From CAZXYS01 sp964645005 (GTDB lineage Bacteria > Bacteroidota > Ignavibacteria > Kapaibacteriales > UBA2268): DNA of 63,257 bases. Under the pieces are notes generated by a model. That model was not told the DNA's origin. It saw only the letters and a program-made list of their open reading frames with translations, and did no database searches. The stretch covers positions 1 through 63,257 of the forward strand of contig CAZXYS010000025.1 of the NCBI GenBank assembly GCA_964645005.1, in the 5' to 3' direction. This document shows positions 61,801-63,257 of the stretch, one piece after another; the stretch's first letter is position 1, and the number at the start of each line of letters is the position of its first letter. The position numbers were made by a program, and so were the translations under genes.

Positions 61801-62082
61801 AGAAGCTGGGGCGGCGTTATCGGCATCCGCGGCTCACTGCCATTGCTGGACGGCAGCTACCTTTACAAGCCGGAATTCTCGCACTTCAGCGCCGACGGCG
61901 AATGGATACTCGAAGGCGTCGGTATGTCACCCGACATCGAAGTTGACAACGACCCTGCGAAAGAATACCAGGGCATCGACCAGCAATTGAACAAAGCCGT
62001 CGAAGTGATCCTCGAAGAGATCGAAATCTATGAGGGTCCGACTATCCCGGAAGTCCCCGAATACCCTGACAGAAGCAAATAA
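58852..62082 (+). CDS. Tricorn-type protease (S41 family), exported
   Basis: 1076 residues. A signal peptide (IILSILTLIAFQAVLA) precedes two beta-propellers, seen as repeated 'PRFSPDGKTIAFSAEYDGN', 'ASYSPDGSKLAY' and 'AVWSPDGKWLAYIS' blades. An acidic insert is near residue 550 (EVEDSKSKSSKKDDD). The C1 domain, a PDZ-like segment and the C2 domain follow. His737 in LNCGHSYVGG and Ser963-Asp964 in NQFSASDGDIFPY match tricorn His746 and Ser965. It degrades peptides released by larger proteases. Export is unusual for archaeal tricorn but is seen in Bacteroidota. The coding DNA is GC-rich. Confidence 0.94.
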   Translation: MRKLIILSILTLIAFQAVLAKEGRLLRYPNTSDTHITFCCGGDVYTVPIEGGLARQITTSKGYEMFPRFSPDGKTIAFSAEYDGNREVYTMPATGGTPERITYTMDMGSSIPARMGPNKIVMGWTNDGGKILYRSRKESWNPFIGKLWLVDKDGGLPDDLPLPRGGFASYSPDGSKLAYNRIFREYRTWKRYRGGMANDVWIHDFNSRETINITDNDAQDIIPMWHRNKVYYLSDRDGRMNLYVYKTETEETEKLTNYTDYDIKFPSIGPSHIAFEKGGYIYLMELATEQINQVNIEIAGDFPYTRNEIAKVKDKIKQFEIAPDAKRALFSARGDVFTVPEKKGKIRNLTESAGAHDRSAVWSPDGKWLAYISDKDGKNEIYIMKGDGSDVIQLTDDADTYRYSLEWSPDSRKILCSDKKMRLYYINIENKKQTQVKKSDFWEIRNYTWSPDSKWIAYTDYLESETPVIYLYDLENDESHKITGDFFRSAQPEFSENGKYLFFLSDRTFKPKLGSFELNYIYENMTTIFGLTLQDTVESPFAFESDEVEVEDSKSKSSKKDDDGDLRIDLDGLQDRLFEFPVDAANYTHLTSVDNKLYYVKNEPGKKPAFYVYDLEKQEEKQIGEFSGYEISRDGKKILFKHDKDYYIEKLDAKVKPEDGKLDLSNMKSTVNHREEWNQIFHEAWRQLKWFFYAPNMHGLDWEAVREKYEPLLPHVVHRKDLTYVIGEMIGELNCGHSYVGGGGEMTKVDPVNIGLLGIDFELDRSSGFYRIMKIYPGRSWDENTRSPLTEPGIKIDEGDYIIAIDGKTMTSEYHPYKACVDKVKEYVTLKVNDEPQKQGAEEYTVKTIKSENGIRYLDWVEKNRKKVDSMTNGKVGYVHIPNMMTEGLNEFVKYFYPQIRKEGLIVDVRFNGGGFVSQMIIERLNRILTMVGNARNSEHVSTYPDAVFTGPMVCMLNQFSASDGDIFPYNFKQNNLGKLVGKRSWGGVIGIRGSLPLLDGSYLYKPEFSHFSADGEWILEGVGMSPDIEVDNDPAKEYQGIDQQLNKAVEVILEEIEIYEGPTIPEVPEYPDRSK

Positions 62083-62093
62083 AACTGACTCAC

Positions 62094-62124
62094 GATGTGC
62101 TGCACCTTCGAGGTGCGGCACATC
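62094..62124. terminator. Long hairpin between convergent genes
   Basis: A 13-bp stem (GATGTGC, then GCACC, with the complements GGTGC and GCACATC, and one T-G pair between) with loop TTCGA. No T run follows, so it may act as an mRNA-end or REP-like element for both convergent genes. Confidence 0.55.
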
Positions 62125-62146
62125 TATACTATATATTTCGGGATTT

Positions 62147-63148
62147 CTATAATTGCACAAAACCGACTTTTTTATACACTTTACGCAAAGTTTTATTAGC
62201 CGTTCTACTCGCATCTTCAGCTCCTTTTGTCAGGACTCCCTGAAGATAATTCTTGTCATCGCGAAATTGTTCATATTTCTCTCTAATCGGACGGATATAT
62301 TCCGCAACCGCTTCACCAACAGCAGCCTTAAAATCACCGTATCCCTTACCTTCAAACTCTTTCTCAATCTCCTCAATACCTTTACCGGTGGCAACATTAT
62401 AAAGAGAAATAAGATTTCTTATCCCCGGCTTTTCCTCGGTGAATTTAATTTCCGTTCCCGAATCAGTTACAGATCTCTTTACTTTATTGATTATTTCCTT
62501 TTCTCCGTCCGTAATATAGATGGCAGATTTATCATTTTCGTCGGACTTGGACATTTTTTTGGCAGGTTCTGTCAGACTCATTATCCGGGCACCCACTTTC
62601 GGAATAAAATAATCGGGGACCATAAAAGTAGGGGAATAAGTATTATTAAATCTGACAGCTATATCCCTTGTCAATTCCAGATGCTGCTTCTGATCTTCGC
62701 CTACCGGAACAAGATCTGCCTGATAAAGAAGAATATCAGCAGCCTGCAGCACAGGATAAGTAAACAGTCCGACATTAATATTTTCCGCATATTTCCTGGA
62801 TTTATCTTTGAACTGAGTCATCCTGCTCAACTCGCCCATCTGCGTAAAAGTGTTAAGCACCCATGACAGTTCCGCATGTTCGCGAACATGAGACTGTATA
62901 AATAATGTGCTGACCGCCGGATCAACCCCGCAAGCGAGCAGAAGCGCAGTAAGATCGAGAGTATTTTTCCTTAAGTCCGCAGGCTTCTGACGAACAGTTA
63001 TAGCATGAAGGTCAACAATCGTATAATAACATCTATATTCATACTGAAAATTCACCCAATTACTGATAGCGCCGATAAGATTACCTATATGCAATCCACC
63101 GCTTGGTTGAATTCCGCTGAGAATTACTTTTTTCTGTTCTTCTGCCAT
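62147..63148 (-). CDS. trpS: Tryptophanyl-tRNA synthetase
   Basis: 333 residues, the bacterial TrpRS length. The HIGH-type motif is GLHIGNLIGAI (His20 to Asn23). KKMSKSDEND is the KMSKS loop. IQSHVREHAELSWVLNTF and LYQADLVPVGEDQKQHLELTRDIA are TrpRS signatures for tRNA and tryptophan binding. It charges tRNA-Trp in the cytoplasm. It converges with the tricorn-type protease gene and has 109 nt of upstream sequence in the window. No tryptophan-responsive leader is evident there. Confidence 0.97.
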   Translation of the reverse strand: MAEEQKKVILSGIQPSGGLHIGNLIGAISNWVNFQYEYRCYYTIVDLHAITVRQKPADLRKNTLDLTALLLACGVDPAVSTLFIQSHVREHAELSWVLNTFTQMGELSRMTQFKDKSRKYAENINVGLFTYPVLQAADILLYQADLVPVGEDQKQHLELTRDIAVRFNNTYSPTFMVPDYFIPKVGARIMSLTEPAKKMSKSDENDKSAIYITDGEKEIINKVKRSVTDSGTEIKFTEEKPGIRNLISLYNVATGKGIEEIEKEFEGKGYGDFKAAVGEAVAEYIRPIREKYEQFRDDKNYLQGVLTKGAEDASRTANKTLRKVYKKVGFVQL

Positions 63149-63257
63149 GAGTCTGTTTTTATTGTTGATTTAAATTTTTTCATCTATCGTATTATATTTA
63201 AAAGTATTTTAAATTTTAAGCATAATTGGTGTGACCAAATAAAAAAAGCGAATCTTA
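63149..63257. other. Upstream region of trpS
   Basis: AT-rich. No box of the TAnnTTTG type was found on the minus strand, and no tRNA or leader peptide was recognised before the window ends. Confidence 0.4.

Noticed and set aside
1..63257. tRNA or rRNA genes
   Set aside because: No cloverleaf with a GGTTCGAATCC-type T arm and no rRNA-like block was recognised by eye; a covariance search would be decisive.

Overview
The window looks like a chromosomal segment from a member of the Bacteroidota/Chlorobiota (FCB) group, possibly an Ignavibacteria- or Kapabacteria-like lineage; the placement is inferred. The evidence is: several large exported proteins ending in a type IX secretion (T9SS) sorting domain; promoter boxes of the Bacteroidota form (TTG, about 19 nt, TAnnTTTG); split transketolase genes; and an outer-membrane gene set (LolA-like, MlaE, LptE, DUF481). 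No rRNA, tRNA or CRISPR array was seen.

Layout. 1-25.9 kb is mostly core: a methyltransferase, two T9SS cargo proteins, DUF3108 and LolA-like envelope proteins, MutS, a YgjP-like metallopeptidase, thiolase, phosphoglucose/phosphomannose isomerase, MlaE, split transketolase, an exported Memo-AMMECR1 fusion and a CCA-adding enzyme. 25.9-30.6 kb is an AT-rich accessory island: a lipoprotein with a glycine-zipper tail plus a small membrane protein, a decayed hicBA pair, and a restriction-modification set (C5 methylase, NgoFVII-type PLD nuclease, Vsr-like nuclease). 31-45 kb holds RlpA, a fibronectin-repeat T9SS protein, a broken propeller protein, a C69 peptidase, an ADP-forming acyl-CoA synthetase, GT2, LptE, an MBL hydrolase and bS21.

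45.3-50.4 kb is the most coherent system. A CarH/LitR-type B12 photoreceptor-repressor gene diverges from thioredoxin, a small ORF, 2-Cys peroxiredoxin, an SDR/DUF2867 protein and a photolyase-family protein. The divergent promoter region contains three tandem 11-bp repeats that overlap both promoters. A compact structured RNA precedes the peroxiredoxin gene. I read this as a light- and B12-controlled photo-oxidative stress regulon.

52.6-58.2 kb is a minus-strand cluster of surface proteins: a subtilase, lipoproteins, a chimeric broken gene and a fibre-like protein. The fibre-like gene has a G11 tract inside its signal peptide and is out of frame as assembled, which is the layout of a phase-variable contingency locus. 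The window ends with a tricorn-type protease and trpS.

Intergenic regions carry a mosaic family of repeats: a MITE-like element with about 21-bp terminal inverted repeats, blocks recurring in both orientations, and many short palindromes that share a TTTA (or TAAA) loop but have unrelated stems. Dead transposase fragments lie near 7.6 and 13 kb.
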